NCBI RefSeq assembly: GCF_000702945.1
Contig: NZ_JNLE01000003.1
Coordinates: 1,659,501 to 1,723,500, forward strand
Reading direction: 5' to 3'
From: Clostridium sp. KNHs205
GTDB taxonomy: Bacteria > Bacillota > Clostridia > Lachnospirales > Lachnospiraceae
DNA: 64,000 nt
The notes beneath the pieces were generated by a model. The model made no database searches. It saw only the letters and a list, made by a program, of their open reading frames with translations, and was not told the origin of the DNA. Both the position numbers and the translations under genes were made by a program. Positions 61,289 to 64,000 of this stretch are shown here, piece after piece (position 1 is the stretch's first letter; each line of letters opens with the position of its first letter).

Positions 61289-63817
61289 ATGAAACGTTTG
61301 ATATTAATGGGCATGATACTGGTCTGGGTCCTGACCTTCTCTGCCTGCAGCAAGACAGAGGAAGAAGAGCAGTCTATGGACACCTATTCCTATGGAGAGG
61401 AAAGCAAGACCTATACGCTGGAGGATGATAAGCTCAAGTTTACCTTAAATGGTGAAAACACCTATTTTCAGGTACTGGATAAGGCAAATAATACCGTATG
61501 GGATTCTAATCCTGAAAACGGAGCAGAGGATACACAGGCAAATGCGCAGAACATAAAGTACCTTCAATCCACGCTGCTCATTGAATATACCAATGAAACT
61601 GGTATTACAACCATTTTTGATAATTTTTCCTATAGTATCCAGAAAAAGCTCTATTCCATAGAGCAGGGAGAGGATTTTATCAAGGTCAATTATACCATTG
61701 GTGATATACAGAAAGCATATCTGCTTCCAGCAGCAGCGCCGGAATCCAGAATGAATGAATTTCTGGACCAGATGGACAGCAGTTCACAGAAAAAAGTAAA
61801 TACCTATTACCGAAAGATTGATATCAATAATCTCCGTGCTACGGATAACAAAGCAGAACTGCTGGCAAAATATCCGGATTTAGAGACGGAGAACGTATAT
61901 GTATTAAGAGATGGCACACAGGAATATCTCAAGGCCAAGATTGAAGAACTCTTTGCTCAGGCAGGCTATACCAGAGAGGATTATGAGGAGGATGAGGCCA
62001 GATATTCCGCTACAGGTTCCAGTGAAAAACCCTATTTCAACGTATCTGTGGTATACCGCCTGCAGGACGGAGACCTTATTGTGGATCTGCCCTTTGAAAA
62101 TATGGGCTGGAAGAAGAATTATCCTTTAACCAAAGTAAAGGTATTGCCCTATCTGGGTGCAGGCAGCAGTGAGGATAAAGGGTTTATCCTGGTACCCGAG
62201 GGAAATGGCGGTATTATTGACTTCAACAACGGGAAGAAAGCACAGAACAGTTATTATACGGAGATTTATGGTATCGACAGTGCCGTTCCGAGAGATTCCC
62301 TGGTAACGGAAAACAGAGCTGCATTCCCTGTATTTGGTATCTCAAAGAATGGAAGCTCCATGCTCTGCATACTGGAGGATTATCAGACGCTGGCCTCTAT
62401 TGAGGCTGATGTCAGCGGAAGAAACCACAGTTATAATTTTGCCGGAGCCTCCTACGTGACACTTCATTATGCTTCCCTGAGCGTGTCTGCCAAAACGGAT
62501 AAATCTGTCATGGTGTATGAAGCAAAAAAACCGGAGGGTAAAATCAGTCAGCGGTACCGCTTTCTTGAAACCGATACCTACTCCGATATGGCAAAATCCT
62601 ATAGGGATTATCTCATGAAGAAATACCCTGATATGGCAAAGAAGACGGAAGAAAGTACACCTGTAAATGTTACTCTGATAGGTGCTGTGGATCAGGTAAA
62701 ACAACGCCTTGGATTCCCGGTTTCTGTTCCCGTACCTTTGACAAAATACAAAGAAGCAACGAGTATGATTGAGGAACTGAAAGCAGAGGGCGTAAAGAAT
62801 CTGTCGGTTCGCTACAGAGGCTGGATGAACGGAGGTATCAAACAGACTTCGGCAAAATCCATCGATCGAATCGGTGCTTTAGGCAGCAAAGGAAGCTTCA
62901 GGAAATTTTTGAATGGTGCGGCTTCTATGGAAGTACCGGTGTATCTTGAAGGTGCAGTGGCATATGCCTATGAGGACGGTTTATTTGATGGCTTCTCAGC
63001 CAATAAGGATGCTGCAAAATATGCCAGCAGGGAGGTAGTAAAGCTGTACGAATTCTCACCGGTGTATTACGGGGAGGATGAATTAAAAGATCCTTATTAT
63101 CTCTTAAAACCTCAACTGATGGTACAGTATATGCACAATCTTGCAGATTACATAGCAGATGCCTCTGGGGATACAGGTATGGCATTAGCTGATACCGGAT
63201 ACCGCTTAAATGCAGATTATAATCCAAAGAAACTGGTCAACAGAGAGAAATCCATGGAACTCCAGGCAAAGGCTATGGAAGAGATAACCTCAGCCGGCAC
63301 GAAACTTATGGTAAAGGGAGGTAATGCCTATACACTTCCTTACGCAGATTTCATTGCAGATATGGACCTGACCGGCGGCAGATATCAGATCATTGATTAT
63401 TCGGTACCCTTCTATACAATGGCCATACACGGACTGGTAGACTATACCGGCGTTTCCTTAAATGTCTCTGGGGATTTTCAGCAGCTGCTGCTTAAAAGCG
63501 CAGAAGCCGGTGCAGGTTTGTCCTTCACCTTTATGAAGGAAGAAGCTACTGCCCTGCAGAATTCCAATTATACCTTCCTGTTTGGTGCTGATTATGACAG
63601 ATGGAAGGCTAAGGCTCTTGAAATATATAACCGTTACGAGAAAGAGCTCGGACATTGCTTTAACCAATATATTACAGAGCATAGGCAGCTGAGTGATGGC
63701 GTTTATGTTACTACTTACGAAGATGGAACCAGTGTCTATGTCAATTACAACAATACCGAGTATGTAAACGGTACCCTTAAGGTACCGGCCAGTGATTACT
63801 TGGTTGAGAGGAGGTAA
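61289..63817 (+). CDS. DUF5696 domain lipoprotein
   Basis: An 842-residue protein. The signal MKRLILMGMILVWVLTFSAC gives a probable lipidated C20. The N-terminal half (25-450) is a beta-sandwich reminiscent of glycosidase N-domains (LNGENTYFQVLDKANNTVWDSN, ENMGWKKNYPLTKVKVLPYLG, GFILVPEGNGGIIDFNNGK). The second half (about 460-800) looks like a TIM barrel (VKNLSVRYRGWMNGGIKQ, VPVYLEGAVAYAYEDGLFD, MALADTGYRLNADYNPK). I recognise the family as DUF5696. A GH-like catalytic role is suspected from the architecture, but I could not identify a certain catalytic pair. Confidence 0.8.
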   Translation: MKRLILMGMILVWVLTFSACSKTEEEEQSMDTYSYGEESKTYTLEDDKLKFTLNGENTYFQVLDKANNTVWDSNPENGAEDTQANAQNIKYLQSTLLIEYTNETGITTIFDNFSYSIQKKLYSIEQGEDFIKVNYTIGDIQKAYLLPAAAPESRMNEFLDQMDSSSQKKVNTYYRKIDINNLRATDNKAELLAKYPDLETENVYVLRDGTQEYLKAKIEELFAQAGYTREDYEEDEARYSATGSSEKPYFNVSVVYRLQDGDLIVDLPFENMGWKKNYPLTKVKVLPYLGAGSSEDKGFILVPEGNGGIIDFNNGKKAQNSYYTEIYGIDSAVPRDSLVTENRAAFPVFGISKNGSSMLCILEDYQTLASIEADVSGRNHSYNFAGASYVTLHYASLSVSAKTDKSVMVYEAKKPEGKISQRYRFLETDTYSDMAKSYRDYLMKKYPDMAKKTEESTPVNVTLIGAVDQVKQRLGFPVSVPVPLTKYKEATSMIEELKAEGVKNLSVRYRGWMNGGIKQTSAKSIDRIGALGSKGSFRKFLNGAASMEVPVYLEGAVAYAYEDGLFDGFSANKDAAKYASREVVKLYEFSPVYYGEDELKDPYYLLKPQLMVQYMHNLADYIADASGDTGMALADTGYRLNADYNPKKLVNREKSMELQAKAMEEITSAGTKLMVKGGNAYTLPYADFIADMDLTGGRYQIIDYSVPFYTMAIHGLVDYTGVSLNVSGDFQQLLLKSAEAGAGLSFTFMKEEATALQNSNYTFLFGADYDRWKAKALEIYNRYEKELGHCFNQYITEHRQLSDGVYVTTYEDGTSVYVNYNNTEYVNGTLKVPASDYLVERR

Positions 63818-63821
63818 GCTA

Positions 63822-64000
63822 ATGGCAGGAAAAAAACATAAGGATTTGCAGGCTAGAAAAGCCAGAACGGGTTATTTGTTCATACTGCCTTTTATTATAG
63901 GCTTTGTTGCCTTTATGGTTATACCTCTTATTGAATCCTTCCGTATGACCTTCAGCAATGTAATTGTAGGTATCGGAAACGGAGGGTTTGTACTGGAGTT
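63822..64000 (+). CDS. Sugar ABC transporter permease, N-terminal part (runs off the window)
   Basis: The frame starts MAGKKHKDLQARKARTGYLF and continues with a hydrophobic helix and VIPLIESFRMTFSNVIVG, the normal start of a MalF-type permease. It is preceded by GAGGAGG and begins four bases after the DUF5696 stop codon. This is the third permease of the cluster, so a second importer begins here. Confidence 0.88.
   Translation, partial: MAGKKHKDLQARKARTGYLFILPFIIGFVAFMVIPLIESFRMTFSNVIVGIGNGGFVLE

Overview
The window looks like a plant-polysaccharide-degrading Firmicute, most likely a Lachnospiraceae (Clostridium cluster XIVa) relative of Lachnoclostridium phytofermentans or Anaerocolumna. 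This is inferred from strong AGGAGG ribosome sites, several TTG/GTG starts, LplB/LplC-type sugar importers, many glycoside hydrolases paired with AraC regulators, a lysine riboswitch ahead of dapA, and an FNR-like/RIC/DUF438 stress cluster. No rRNA, tRNA, CRISPR array, intact transposase or prophage gene was seen.

Layout. (1) 1-6510, a beta-glucan locus: end of an ABC permease, a solute-binding protein, a secreted GH16 licheninase, a cytoplasmic GH94 phosphorylase and a NodB-type deacetylase. (2) 7497-21444, a side-chain/hemicellulose locus: divergent AraC, two GH31 enzymes, a GH43, a second AraC, a beta-lactamase-fold serine hydrolase, an MFS transporter and a duplicated two-active-site CE1-type esterase. 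(3) 22271-31162, a xylo-oligosaccharide uptake locus: GH120-like beta-helix enzyme, LplB/LplC permeases, a lipoprotein binding protein and two GH43 enzymes. (4) 31240-33567, lysine biosynthesis: lysine riboswitch, dapA, dapB, then an ORF broken by an amber codon. (5) 34131-37362 (minus strand), an oxygen/NO stress cluster: FNR-like regulator, RIC, DUF1858 and DUF438 proteins, with a good FNR-type site centred near -41.5 of the predicted ric promoter. (6) 37620-37972, a probable type I holin-like toxin locus. (7) 38212-43271, a Gld-like ABC exporter (ATPase, permease, GldG-like, DUF4340). (8) 44313-49055, secreted xylan attack: GH10 xylanase, GH62 arabinofuranosidase-CBM, DUF3237 protein and esterase. 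(9) 49371-53792 (minus), a large GH2 enzyme and its AraC regulator. (10) 54376-64000, an unusual transport cluster: a binding protein fused to two beta-sandwich modules, two permeases, a membrane-anchored NHL-propeller/TPR protein, a Yip1-like membrane protein, a DUF5696 lipoprotein and the start of another permease.

How they fit together: secreted GH16, GH10 and GH62 enzymes cut mixed-linkage glucan and arabinoxylan outside the cell. ABC and MFS transporters import the oligosaccharides. Enzymes without signal peptides (GH94, GH31, GH43, GH120-like, GH2, esterases) finish them inside, under AraC control.

The most unusual signals are non-coding or architectural. There is a family of about 250-300 bp quasi-palindromes (2319, 6493, 13811) whose arms change together between copies, plus a different 242 bp palindrome at 7186. 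At four loci tandem repeats start at, or contain, the upstream gene's stop codon (18970, 43266, 47351, 49041). The 54-64 kb cluster combines an importer with a propeller/Yip1/DUF5696 trio of unknown role.
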